Assembly: GCA_030770545.1 (NCBI GenBank) | Contig: CM061098.1 | Coordinates: forward strand, 5,722,001-5,786,000 | Direction: 5' to 3' | Origin: Macropodus opercularis | Taxonomy: Eukaryota; Chordata; Actinopteri; Anabantiformes; Osphronemidae | Length of the DNA: 64,000 bases | Part shown: piece by piece, positions 50,777 to 63,086 of the stretch | Layout of the letters: each line of letters opens with the position of its first letter | Numbering within the stretch: the first letter of the stretch is position 1 | Program-made: the position numbers and the translations under genes | The notes under the pieces: generated by a model | What the model was told of the DNA's origin: nothing | What the model saw: only the letters and a program-made list of their open reading frames with translations | The model's database searches: none

Positions 50777-53373
50777 GTGAGTATAGTTTCTGGTGCCTTC
50801 TGCGTTGCCCCAAGAAAAAGCACAGCAGCACAATCATGCCCCAGACTGTTATAGCTATAGTACGAACTCGAAAGCATGCATATTTGATGAAATAACTTTT
50901 TTTCATTAATCCCCTTTTCTTCAGTGCAGTACACCTCACACAGACTCACAAACACCTTCCTGCGCCATTGTTTCAGATACATGTTTGTATTTAATTGGTT
51001 TTTCGGGAGGGCTAAGTGGGGGATCTGCTAGGTTTTGAACAGTGGTTTTGCTAGGACCAGGAAATTTAGAAATGTATAATTTATAGGGATGCCTCCCGAA
51101 GAGTTGCAGCAATGTTTAATTAAAGCATCCAACTATGCAAAGGGCATACGTAATAACAAAACTAGAAGTCAGAATTTTGTAACCCAGCATCAAAATGATA
51201 GGGGCTATGAGTTAAAATGTACTTTTGACTTCAGTGAAGAACAGTTCAGTCATTTTTGATTAGAATTCAGCACTAAGGGCTCAGTGAATGCTGTATTTTG
51301 ACATCAGCTGCCAATGCTGTCTCATGATAAAATCATACCCTAAGGCTATGAATCCTGTCTGTAATAAAGTTCGTGGAAACGCGTGCAGCTCCCGTCAAGC
51401 AGTTTGGTGAAGTCTCCCAATCCTCTAATCGTTTTACGTTGAACAGCTGATGTTCTACGTCTTCCAGTGGCAGGATAAATATTACTGTGGGTAATAGCTT
51501 GTAAAAAGAACGTAATCAGTTTTCAATGACCAGAGAAATGTGCAATGCTTACTGTAGCAGACCGACTGTAATGAAGAAGGCAAACAATTAACACACAGTC
51601 GGTATCATTTTTTTTGCAAATGTACAATCCAGAGGAGGAAACAGTTAATAAACATGTGACGCATATCTGTCTATTCCTAGTTCATTTGACAGGTGTGTGC
51701 ACCGGTGGGTTTAGCCACTTCATTTTCCCCAGGACTGTGTTCTTACTGGGATGGCACCCACCATTAAGGATGATTAAGAGCAGGGTTATGCAGTAAATCA
51801 GTTGTAGAAGAAGGGAAGTGCACTATCAAGCTGTGTTGACCTTTCCACTTAGTTACTGCAGTAATTACCTTTTAATTAACTGCTCTTGCCATCCATTTAG
51901 TGAATACCTAGCATTTTAAAAGGAAGCATTATCTTCAAACTTTACAGTACGGCAGGATCGCAGTTTTACATGACACTGTTTTAGAAAAAAAGTTCTGTTT
52001 GACCCAGAGGTCGCAGATGCGGTTCATCTTCCCTGTTATTTTCTGCACTCGTGCCTTTTAGGAGATCTGAAGAAGCATCGGGTGGCAGCTTCTATCATGA
52101 TCTCACCGGCGTAGTGATCCTATATCACCCCCCCCCCATCCCAGATGAAGGAGCTCCTCAATGCACAGCTATTGTGTTCCCCTGGGAAATAAGTCATGTT
52201 CAAGCTTTTCTCTGTCAGAGCTGTCACCTGTGCTCACACTTTCTCTGTGATTTTAGCGTATTGTATACAAATCAATTCCAGTGAGAGAAAGGGGATGGAG
52301 GGGTGTGTGTGTATGAATCTGAGTGTGTATGAGCAAGAGATGGAGGTGGGTGGAGACGTCTGTGCTGAGGGAGTGGTGTTGGGGGTTGATAGGCATCTTG
52401 CCCATACACATGAATATATTCGAGGAGTATTGGAACATTATGGACTGACTGGATCTGAAGGTTGCCTTAAAGCACCAGATTATGCAGTAATCTCTAAAAT
52501 GTGTCTGTGGTTGTTTCTTTGCCACATATCTCACAGCCAAAACTCTATTTGTTTAATTTCCCTCCCCTTTCAGTAGCTAGTTTATCTTGTTTTCCTTAAT
52601 TTTTGAAATCAGTGATTGTTCTCTAAGCCCGCATGCATTTATTGAAGCAGGTGATATTATTTAATGTATTTGTTTTTAATGGAAAATTCATCCATCCATG
52701 TGGAAGCCAAGAGGGAGACTCAAAACAGTTTAATGTGCTTAATGTGGAATGATTTTAGATTTAGTTTCTCTTCTCTTGGAAGTTACATTCTAAAATAATC
52801 GAGTCATGGCAACTGGCCTTCTTCTCCGTAGAAACGTAGCCAGGCGGCTTCTTCAGTCTGAGGGAAGCTGGTAGATTCATCCTCCAGTTAGCTTTTACTT
52901 CACGGAAGTGAAGGAATGAGCTCGTTATGACAACAAAGGACTGGAGGGGTAGTGAGTAGGTGTGAACTCTCAACTACCGTGTCTCCTCCTCCAACCATTA
53001 CAGTCTTTAAGTGGGTCCTTCGTGGGGGAGTGGTCTTGAGCTTACTGGGCATAGTTTACCATGACTCAACTTTCAGACAACTTCACCTGGATGACATTCT
53101 GGAATAATGTTCAGCTGTCAGACTGTAAAAATGATGCCCTTACGCAGATTAACTCTTTATGTATATACACTGATTGTAAGAAGTCTTTAAGTCACTGATT
53201 AAAGATGCAGGTGTTCTGCTCTCAAAACAAACAATATAAAATCTACCGCACCTGAGTGAAAGCCAAGTATAAAGTGTGTATTTTTTCTGAAGTCAGACTA
53301 CACTGAAGTCTACATCAGCAGTTACATTAACGTGATTGTCTGTGAATTCATTCGTCTGTTGTTCTTCTCTTAG
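50777..53373 (+). other. diaph2: diaph2 intron, about 2.6 kb
   Basis: This intron is bounded by GTGAGT and TTCTTCTCTTAG, in phase 0. It contains a run of ten C at 52128-52137 and no recognisable gene or transposon. Confidence 0.85.
52128..52137 (+). repeat. Poly-C run (10 C)
   Basis: Ten consecutive C follow TATATCA. It is a simple homopolymer and is prone to sequencing or assembly length error. Confidence 0.9.
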
Positions 53374-53613
53374 ATGAGTTCAGTAAAGCTGTTACGACCA
53401 CGTCTCAACGGCATCATATTCAAGCTGACCTTTGAGGAGCAGGTGAACAACATCCGTCCACATGTCATGAACGTGACGTTCGCCTGTGAGGAGGTGAAGA
53501 AGAGTGAAAGCTTCTGCAGACTCCTGGAGTTGGTGTTGCTGGTGGGCAATTACATGAACGCTGGCTCGAGGAACGCCCAGACGTTCGGTTTCAACATCAA
53601 CTTCTTGTGCAAG
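53374..53613 (+). CDS. diaph2: diaph2 exon, FH2 core with the GNYMN signature
   Basis: The 240-bp exon lies between TTCTTCTCTTAG and GTAAAT and is phase 0 at both ends, giving 80 codons. The ATG at its first position is an internal methionine, not a start. It encodes MSSVKLLRPRLNGIIFKLTF, then EEQVNNIRPHV, ACEEVKKSESFCRLLELVLL, and V-GNYMN-AGSRNAQTFGFNINFLCK. The G-N-Y-M-N motif at 53545-53559 is the most conserved FH2 signature. The combination FKLTFEE, KKSESFxRLLELVLLVGNYMN and INFLCK fits remembered human DIAPH2. DIAPH1 has FKLQFSEQ and NLLEITLL, and DIAPH3 has FKLQFEEQ and LLMGNYMN with LSSLCK. This exon is the main evidence for the paralogue call. Reading past its end at 53613 runs on into intron by chance. 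Confidence 0.96.
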
Positions 53614-56174
53614 GTAAATTACTTGAACATGCCTGAAACACGAAATGGCACTAACATGAAGGGTGATTCTGAAAGTGTTGATTTGAAAAATTATGCCAAT
53701 GTAATAAATCTGTCTAATTAAGCAGTAATCAAATAAGATAAATAACAAACATTATGAGGAATGGATGTTGAGCCAGCGAAGGCAGCATCCATGTCCACTG
53801 CCAGGTAATATCATAGCATGCAGAGGTGTGAAAGAGAGGACTGGCAGCCAGGCAGGCACAGCTATACTAAGCACAACAAAGCCCTAGAAGCAGACCTGTG
53901 TTCAGCTACACACACGCAGTGAGACGAGAGGTTTCTGCCCTCTGTGTTCTGAGAGAAGGATTCCTTAAGCTGAGGTAGGAGAAGAGACGTCGGCCCCAGT
54001 ATTACCGGTGTCACCCTGAAAACAGACGGATTTTAAAAAGGCACTAAAGCACAACCGCAAGTGCAACATGGCTCAACAAGCAGGAAGCTGTTATTTGTCA
54101 TGAACATAAATTAGACCATTTTCTAATTCAAGTCAAAACTCGCCTCAGTTAAGGGATTTGGAATCTTTTCAATTCATTTTAAAACAGCAAATGGGTTCAA
54201 GTTGTATAAATTACACTCGTCTTTTAGACTCTTCCCCTAAACATTCACTTTTTTTTTACTCAAATCAACTGCAGAACATAATTTTGTTTTGTCCCAGTGA
54301 AATTTGTCACTGTGGTGCTGTTTACCTTAGGCCAGCGTTCAACGTCGTATGTAAATGCTGAGCTAACTGAGGAGATGTTTTGGGCTGCCTGCAGCGTGTC
54401 TGGAGAAATCACAGGGGTACTTACAGTAAGCAGCAGCAACCCCCCTCCTAGCGCTGCCTGTGGTCCAGCAAACTGTGAAGATAAACAAATAAAAGAAGCT
54501 GTAAAATCATTTACGGAGCCTGTGAACAATTGGTCACATTTGTGTGTCAGTATCTTTAATGATGTTAAAACGGATGAATAGAAAAACAACGAGAACAGTC
54601 CAGACCTTGTACGTGAAAAGGTCTTTAGTTTGGCAAATCCCGTGCGCCTTTGGTATTCCAGCAAGCACTGAATCAGTGTGGAGTGTCAGAGCCATTATTG
54701 ATGGACAAGAAAAAAAGTGCGCTTTCTCACTTGAGTCAATCAAGTAAATGGCCCCCTGGGTGGCAGGTCTAGGGTACCTAATGGCCTCATCAGGGGGAGG
54801 AGGGGGATGTTGGGAATGAGCAGCGTGGGGAAGGGCACCGGCGGACCCACCTTCACCTTCCACCTCCAGCCCCTCGTTCTGCCAAGGACACTACTCTTCT
54901 GGGAGCCTGTGAACATTCACTCTACCTTTTAAAGAGAGTAATGGAATATGGAGTCCATGTCCCCATAGTTTACTCTGAATAAGATGTAAGCAAATTACAA
55001 TTTAGTCACTGTTGACTCTTTTCATAATGAAATATATTGGTTAAATGGATACAACCATCTGCTGTCTGAGTCAAAACAAATAAATATTGTTTCTCTTGGG
55101 CCTTATTTCTGTCATAATAAAAGAAAAACTAATTCACAGCCTCTGTTTAATAATTAAAGACCATGTGGCAGTGATTTATGACCAATTTATGTTGTACACC
55201 TCAGACTTAAACACTTAACTTTATAAAGGGAGTCATCGGTCTGACCTTGTGCCTTTTAAAATACAAAGACGTCCTCGCTGAAGATTAGTGTTAGTAGTCA
55301 CAGTTCAGATTCAATTCACTCCAGGCAGTTCGCAGAAATAATTGTCACTTCATGTTTTCTACGTGTGCTGATACCATACGTTCACATACTACTGCACGTC
55401 TGCTTCTTAACTCTTGCACATGTGCGTGTCTGCAATTTGTTGGTGCTGTGCTGCAGCTCCTTCAGCAAAAGTTAAATTAAGCAGTCAAATACCCACAATC
55501 CCTCTGTTAGTGTGAGACTATATTCCCATTGTCTCCTCTTCTTTTAGTGGCTAATTGTTGTGTTAGCTGTTTATTTTAGACAAAGAAATTTCAATTAAGA
55601 TTTGCTGGCTTATAATGCACCTCACCACTTTATATGCTCAGTGTGTTGTAATGCGATGCACTTACTAGTGAGGGATTTAAGCCCAATCCATCTCAAGGCT
55701 CTTTATCTTATGAAAGATGAAGTGATATCGCTGTTTGGGCTTCAGAAGCAAAGTAATGAAGCATTGTTTTTACATTTACTTCAAATAAGCAGATTTGTTT
55801 GTTGGAGTAGCTTTATGTGCATCACATCCAGTTACACTCATAATACAATAAGGGATGACACACATACATACACACATTGTCTGTCAGTCTCTGATAGTTA
55901 AAGCTGTGTCATTTAGTCTCCACTTGGAATTGCTGAGATAAGGAATGCACTAGATAAAACCTGGCTCTGGTCTATAGGCTGGATGAAGGATTCCAACAGC
56001 AGCTGATTCAATTTAATGTACACAATAACATTTGCTAGTGTGTCACTCTGCAGAGAGGGGTGCACATACCACACGTTGATACGGTTACATGTGATGATTT
56101 CAAGGGCCGCTGTATCACACAAGTCAATGTGGTTTTGCTAAGTATCGCGTCTGTCCTCAATAAAATCCTAAATT

Positions 56175-56230
56175 GCATGCACCCCCTCCCCGGCATAGGC
56201 TCCAGATTAGTTCAGGTTATAGATACCACT
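56175..56230 (+). mobile_element. Possible decayed LINE/SINE 3' tail
   Basis: The sequence CCCTCCCCGGCATAGGCTCC, followed by AG and a GTTATAGATA stretch, resembles the 3' end shared by many fish L2-like LINEs and related SINEs, which usually read GGGATAGGCTCCAGC...GATAAGCGG. Similarity covers only about 50 bases and the ending is degenerate. It could be a coincidence. Confidence 0.28.
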
Positions 56231-56855
56231 CTGAATTATTAACATGTTTTTATCAGCGAGGCAGTGGACAATCTGCTGCACTACAGTCTAGAGATGCAGT
56301 TTAATCTGGGCCGCCGGGGCGCATCATTTTCAGTTGTGCTTTGTGTAAACATAGCTTTTATGAATATTCATAACGCTGATGATTTTTTAACTTACCCCAG
56401 CTTACCCTTCTGTCGTTACATATTACTAATATGAGTTAGCAAAGCAAAAGAGCAGAGATGCACTTCTTTGTGTGGCAATGACAGTTTGGGGTATAACTAC
56501 AAGCAAATTAAAATTTAAAATCCATGAAATTAAACTGTGATTACCAAATGTGAGCAAATGATTGATCCTGGTCTAATGACAGTATGTGGGTGTGTCTCTT
56601 TGTGTTGGTGTGTGCCCGTGTGCTTCTGACTGCCTCTAATTATGTGTGTGTGTTTACATGTGCACATGTGTGGGCATGTCCAACTGCAAGCTGTTTACAG
56701 CACAGATATTATCAGTATGAGTACACAGAGGTGGGTTGTGCTAATTAGCTTTCCCAGCATGCCATTCAAACAGCATGGCAATCACAGTGGGGAATGAATA
56801 TGGAACACGTTTCCTATGCACTGAAGTAGAGACTCCAGCTTCTGTGTATGAACAG

Positions 56856-56872
56856 ACACACACACACACACA
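56856..56872 (+). repeat. (AC)8 microsatellite
   Basis: Eight AC units follow GAACAG. It is a short simple intronic repeat. Confidence 0.9.
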
Positions 56873-57491
56873 ATAATACAGTACTTCGATTCCAACTCTT
56901 CTGCCTCACTGATGCTTTATTCCCATGGGTGTGGTATCATTTTATGTATGTAGGTAGTGAGGGGCTGCAATTAACAACTATTACTAATATGTCAGTTAAT
57001 TCTTTATTAGTCAGACTGATCCAAAAAGATCAGAGAGAAATCTATGGATGCTGCATTTAAAGTGATTTGCTTTATACTATTGTTTTAAAATGTAATAATG
57101 AGCAAAAAGCAAATGGAGAACTATACTAAATGGAGATGATACTGTTCTCTCATTGGCCTGTTCAGCCTGTAAGCACGTTTGCACACAAACTGTACGTGAC
57201 TTCATTAGCACAGGTTCCAGCACCATAACCACTGTCGTCGGTCTGAGGAGGCAGCATATGCAACAGCGATCCTCCAGCTGAGAACTGGTAGCATGTGTAA
57301 TCTCACCGATAGGCCAGAACCCTGATCAGTGACATTTCTAAAGACGGTCACATGGGCTTTACATCTTCTTACTCGCTGATGTGTGACATCTGATTTCCTG
57401 GCCATTCAGCATACATCACGTTAAGGTCGAAGTAACTGTGTGTGTCGAAATCCAGGCAAATGAATAATTTTCTTCTTTTATATCTGTTTAG

Positions 57492-57621
57492 CTGAGAGAC
57501 ATCAAATCCGTCAATCAGAATACAACACTTCTTAATTTCCTGGCTGAGAAGTGTGAAGAGAGTTATCCAGAGACGTTGGTGTTTGCAGATGAGCTGGAGC
57601 ATGTGGAGAGTGCCAGCAAAG
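57492..57621 (+). CDS. diaph2: diaph2 exon, FH2 coiled-coil/post start with the key lysine
   Basis: The 130-bp exon lies between TTATATCTGTTTAG and GTATGT. It starts in phase 0 and ends one base into a codon (AAA G|). It encodes LRDIKSVNQNTTLLNFLAEK, then CEESYPETLVFADELEHVES and ASK. This matches the family segment LRDTKSxDQKxTLLHFLxExCEExYPxxLxFxxELxxVExASK, and ELEHVESASK is typical of DIAPH2. The lysine at 57504-57506 aligns by counting with Lys994 of mouse mDia1, a residue essential for actin assembly. The usual DQK is here NQN and the usual LHF is LNF; both are unusual but not obviously destructive. The following exon should begin with a valine codon and a VSAxxL-like sequence, and is not in the window. 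Confidence 0.95.
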
Positions 57622-60600
57622 GTATGTCCTCATGTTTTAAGACCCTCACACGTGCATTATAAAGTTTAACTGCCATCACCATCTGATGAGCACAGTCTGG
57701 GAACGACTACAGCAGGAAATCCAGCCGTCCAAAACATATTCATACAGCATATACGCTGCACAGATTAATACTGCAGTGCATTCATTGCTTTTAGTAGATT
57801 TCCAGCACATGTTCACCTCTAATCTGTTTCACTGCTTAATGACAGCTAGTGCTCCGTCTTCGCGACAGGAAAAGAACTGTTTGTCTGACCACACTGTCAT
57901 TCAGCCTGTCAATAAAGTAATTCCACTCTAATTCTATTCTCAAGCATTTGGTGGAGTCCCTGCAGGCTTATTTACTTTGTTAGTCTCGTAATTGGTTATT
58001 TAATCTAATTCAGCTAATTATGCACTTGACTGAGGCTGTCTGTCATTATTTAAGTGGACTGAATAGTCATCACGCTTGTATATATTTGGATGTCTTTATG
58101 CACACATTTTGAATTACATCAACTGTCATTCCGTAAGCAGGATTTTTTCAAGGAGAAGCCATTTAATTGACTGAGGAGCTATTTAAGGAGCCATCTTACT
58201 CTGGGCACGCTGAACTGCTCACGTTTCACTGATCGACACACAATTAAACAGGATTTTCAGTCAGATACTGTATTTCCGACCTTAACTAAGTTGACACAGT
58301 ATAGTTCATTAAGAAACACATGTAATACTTAATGTATTTTACATTACATGGGATTTGAAGAAAGCTAAAATTTGTCCTGATGAGTGTCTAAAAATTTGAA
58401 TCTGTTTACTCTCAAGGCAGATAACAAAGAAACAGAGCTTGAAGGCCTTGTTCTGGCTCTTGCTTATTTTTGAATGCTTTACTTCTTGTAGGGATAACTT
58501 TGCTGAATAATTTATCCCATCTCCAGATCCTTCACAAACCTTTGGTTTCCTTTTAGGTAAACTTAAGATAACTTTTTAAAAAGTGGATTTTCATTGTAAA
58601 CCACTGAACAAACAAAAGATTTAAAACCAAAATAACCTAAAAAAAACAAGTTAAAAACTTTTCTACTTAATGTACATTTAACCTCACATGAACCAATTTT
58701 TCTCCAACTTAGTTCCTTATTTTGAAGAGCGTAGTGAGCACAGACATTTTATTTTAATTATTATAACCAATCACAATCAAGACAGTGACACGGAAAATGT
58801 ACGATAAAGGCAGTTTTTCATTGTCAAAAATCAAAAAACAATACAGAAACAACACTAAACAAACAATAGGCTATAACCAAGCGTCTTCGAGTACTGAATC
58901 TCATGTGTAAGGCTTTTCACCCAAGTGAGCGATTTCTGATTGTTGATTGCTGATGTGGAGATTCAAATGGAATCAATCTGCCATCTACAGTCGATGGAAA
59001 TTGGACAATTAATATTGCTCAGCCCTGGATAATTTACCAAGAAATTCATAATTTCCCTAACTTGATCTGACTCTCCCAGTGCACAGCTTCAGAAACAAAT
59101 TGAATTCCCATCGTTGCCATCATTTGGCTCCTGACACCTTTTTTTCTTTCACCACCAATCAAAATCTGTAATTGTTTTCCATAATAATTTAATGTTACAA
59201 GATGTAACAGGTCTATCAAAATTCAAATAATAGACAAATGTTAATTGTCATTGTCTGTGTGTTTTACTTGCTGACATTAGAATGATGAAACTAAAATGTT
59301 TAAATATTAGAGAGCTTAGTTACAGAGCTACTGTATATGCAGTTAAAGAGAAATCAGCACAGCTATGGCCGTGCCTGTGAGCACATAGTGGCCTGGTGGA
59401 GGTACAGGTTAACTTTAACTAAGGAGGTCCAGCACCTAGGAGTGCTCCTTTGGGACAGTGTTCTTCCTCTCAGGATTCAGCCGTTATCTGACTACCTGGA
59501 TCGAGGTCGATTTTTAATTAAAATTCACATGATTATGTAATAAAGATGTTCCAGATAGGATGTAGATGAGGGGAACAGTTCACTGTAGCTTTAATGGAAT
59601 ATGAGCAGACAATACTTATGTTATGTATTGGTAAAATGATGTGTTTTCATATTAGCTCCTAAAGCCTGATGGAATCTTAACAGCTGCGTGGATTCTAATA
59701 CTGGTAGGTTGAAACAAATTTCAGCGCCTCTAATAATAATCCTTGGACCATATGTAACACCTTTATGAAGTAAATCATCTGGTTGGGTTTACTGAATCTT
59801 AAAAGGAATGACTGTTGTCCCATTGTGCTCCGTCTCATGATCGACTCATCTGTGCTGCCTTTAGGGCCACTAAAGTGAACAAAACATTGCTCTTTCTCTG
59901 TCTTTCAAAAGCACTGATTAAAGAAAGCCGGTAAAATCACAACCTGCACAACAGACAAGGTCAAGATCTTGCCAGTATTTTCTCTGGTACAGAAGAACTT
60001 CTTTCCTCCAGACAGTTAAGAGGTACTACAGATACTGTCTCAGAACTCTGAAATCTTTTGAAAGAGCTGGAGCCTGTGGACAGATATATCACATACAGCA
60101 TATTGAAGTGTATTTGTTGTCATAGCACTCTTTAACCTTGATAGTGAGAACTGAATCAAGTTCAGTCTTCACACCAGTACACTCGTTTTTTTCACGTAGT
60201 TTAATAGAAATATATGAATACTATGTAATATAGGGCTCACTAATACTTAAGTATTTGTCCAGGACTCTGTATTAAAACAACTGCGGCCGCCTATCAGAGG
60301 GGCCGTAGCTGCTCTCGCCACCATGTCGTTTTACTGATACATGAGAAGTGAAGGATTTGATGGCAGCTCAAAGACACTCAACTCGTTTTATCTCACCCTC
60401 CCTAAGTGAGTGCATTTTTAAAATAATTTGCGTGAGTGGATTATTTTGTTACACTGTACACACAGAGAGAGAAGCTGAATATAATTTCATTAAATGAATC
60501 TGTGGATTATTTATGTGTGATGTTTATCATTAATTCAACTCAGGTTAAACATGCACATGTGTAGCAAACTATCAGTGGATTAAAGCTCCAAAGGGGCATG

Positions 60601-61139
60601 AACCACAACTCTTTCTAAAGACGGCTGCCTCGTTACTTTGTTACTGTGGGTGATGCTGTACTATACGCAACCAATAACCAATAATCTGCTAAATCCCATG
60701 TGCACTAAGTCTATGTTTGATTTCCTTTAGATTTGCTTAGTTTATTAACATCCTAACCTAAACCGAAGAGAGAAACATGTTTTCATTACATATGCTTAGT
60801 AAAAGTCGGCCATAGTTTTGTTAGCATTCATCAGTGATCGGTCCTGTGATCCTTAGGTGCTCTATCCATATCTTATATTAGCTACAGTAATTGTTGAATC
60901 TTCAGTTTACAGCCCTGGTGATGAAGGTTTAAATTAATACTACAGATCAGATTATAGCTGTGCTAATCCATTTCCCAGTCACTTTCCTTCTCTTGTGCCT
61001 GGCTGACTCATTCTTCCATGATGACGACTTTAGTCAATATTAAACATATACGGTACAGTATGTACGTCACTGAAAATGCATTCATTCATAAATGTAATAT
61101 TGGTTTTTGAGACTATAACCATTTGAAATGTAGTCACAG

Positions 61140-61760
61140 ACTCCACTATTTTCAGACATCTGACCTCATCTTAATAGCAGTGGCAGAGCTTTGGGAGAAG
61201 TGTCATTGGCCAATTTGCCTTGTTAAATCCCCCCCAGAGATGAATATGTGGGGCCTGACAATGGGAACTAAGTCTGTGTGGTGATTCCACTCAATCAGTG
61301 GTGCACTGACAATCTGTCTTGACAATCCGGGAAAAGAGGAAATATGACACAAATGTTCTCATAAATCTATTTAGTATAAGGCATAGCCAAGGGCAAAGTA
61401 CTTTGGAGCCTGTGAGAGAGAAAATGGAGAATGAGAGAAGAAAAAAAAAGATGAACTCTGAGGATATTAATACCGCTGTGAATATATCTATTATCCACAT
61501 TCATTTCAAGGCACTGCAGCATAATAAAGCAGTGCCCATTTCCCATTTAAACTTCTCGCAGTACTTGGCTCTGTATTACGTAGACAAAATGCCTTTCTGG
61601 ATGGGGTGGAACACGGGAGGGATCATTTGTCTTTTGGTTTCAATGAGTTGCAGGGAATCATTGGGTTGAGGAGATATTCCCTCATGCCAGTCCAGGGAGC
61701 TTACGGAGGCAGCTGCAAAAGCTTGAGGGAGAATGGAAATAATTCAAGCCACACGCTTAT
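61140..61760. promoter_or_regulatory. Possible conserved non-coding element
   Basis: This is a mostly repeat-free stretch with TTGGCCAATTTG (a CCAAT-type palindrome), GATATTAATACC and CAGCATAATAAAGC. A 116-codon open frame overlaps it but shows no domain. Its texture is that of an intronic enhancer; this is inference only. Confidence 0.25.
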
Positions 61761-63070
61761 AAATTGCTGCGACGGATTGAGAAATGTTGGCATTTTACTA
61801 AAGGGATGTTTGTCTTTGACAGATGGCTTCATGTGAAATTCATGCTTTACACGCGTGCGATTGCTGTTGTCAGCTGACATGTGCTGACAGTTAAAAATCG
61901 ATGAAACGGGACGCACAGCGGTCACATATGTTTACTTCTAACTTCATTTTGTTCTATTGGTTTGGTGGTAAAGCTCGTGGATGGATTGTTGACGTGGTCG
62001 ACACTGGTCCTCGCTTGTTTTACAGCTACATGCACATTGTTCATACATGTAGCATCCATGCGCAGACGTGGCAGCTTGAGTGTCGGCTTTACCACTGTTG
62101 TTAAAGTCTCAGCTTTTTGTGCGATTTTCTTTGATGTCTAATTTTGTACAGACATAAAGATTATAAGTTCACTGTTGTTTTTGCAAAGGTTTCCAATAAG
62201 CAAGATATGCTGATTAGAAAAATGCAGTCTCCATGGTACAGCGTAAATATTGTACATATATTGTGATCTTATGAAAGCTTTGCTGTAGAATCGTTAATTT
62301 ATGTAGCAGTTGAAATTATGTATGAAATTTACTTTAATTCTTTTTTATTTCTTTTTTTATATACAAGCAAGTCATAGCAAACAATTTAACACTGCGGAAA
62401 GTAGTAGGCCACTCTGCTAATATATTTTTAATTTGTTTGTCATGATTTAATTTCTCTTGAAAATATTTGGAGATGCCAAATGACCATGGAGACGGCTCTG
62501 TGGGGACATATCCAGTCCTACCAAGTTATGTCCCCCAGTTACTGTCACATGGAGCATCTAGTCCCAAAGTTCTGTCTGAGTAGGCAACTTTTTTCACAGT
62601 GAGGCCTGATCTCTCTTAGAAACTTAATTTGATTCAGTTTATTTATATGGACAAAAGTCAAGTCAAGCTTCTAATTTCATCGGTGGTTGTGTTCTGTCTG
62701 TGCTGGTTAACTGTCTGAATCAACAGCTTTCCCTCCTGTTCTCTTATGTACATGCACATCACACGTATTATACACGATGGCAACAATCCAATATAAATGC
62801 TAAACTAATAATACTTGTCTATTTCACAGCAAGGGAATTTTCCTGTTTTAGATTTGTAGTCAAACTTTCCCATTCTCCCTTAGAAGTAGCTGGATGACAG
62901 TGTGATTTAGGTTCATATTAATATTCTCAATGGGAACTCCATTTGCCATTTAATCGTAGGAGTTAATAGGGTGTGGTATGATGCTCACAAATGTGCAGCA
63001 TTTCAAGTTTATTGCAATTTATAAAGTGGAAAATTGAAAGTAGGTGAAGTAAAGTGAGTTTTTAAAAATG

Positions 63071-63086
63071 TTTTTTTTTTTTTTTT
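63071..63086 (+). repeat. Poly-T tract (16 T) followed by CAG
   Basis: Sixteen T are followed by CAG and a second pyrimidine run ending TTTGTTTCAG, forming two strong-looking 3' splice signals in tandem. The sequence after them hits stops and does not give the expected next FH2 segment. It may be a cryptic acceptor or the reverse-oriented poly-A tail of an old retroposon. Confidence 0.85.

Larger units (their letters stand above)
53614..57491 (+). other. diaph2: diaph2 intron, about 3.9 kb
   Basis: This intron is bounded by GTAAAT and TATCTGTTTAG, in phase 0. It includes a GC-richer, repeat-free stretch at about 54700-54870 that might be conserved, a possible decayed retroelement tail near 56.2 kb, and an AC microsatellite. 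Overlapping open frames on both strands at 54260-54860 look like chance. Confidence 0.85.

Noticed and set aside
53374..53376. ATG at the first codon of an exon, considered as a translation start
   Set aside because: It is the internal methionine of the conserved MSSVK FH2 segment and directly follows a consensus acceptor in frame with the previous exon.
54260..54863. Overlapping open frames of 94-134 codons on both strands
   Set aside because: They lie between two supported diaph2 exons in an intron, have no domain, and have no splice or promoter context.
59337..59540. 67-codon open frame with an HLGVLLWDS stretch reminiscent of retroelement reverse transcriptases
   Set aside because: Too short, with no YADD/FADD box or further matching blocks nearby.
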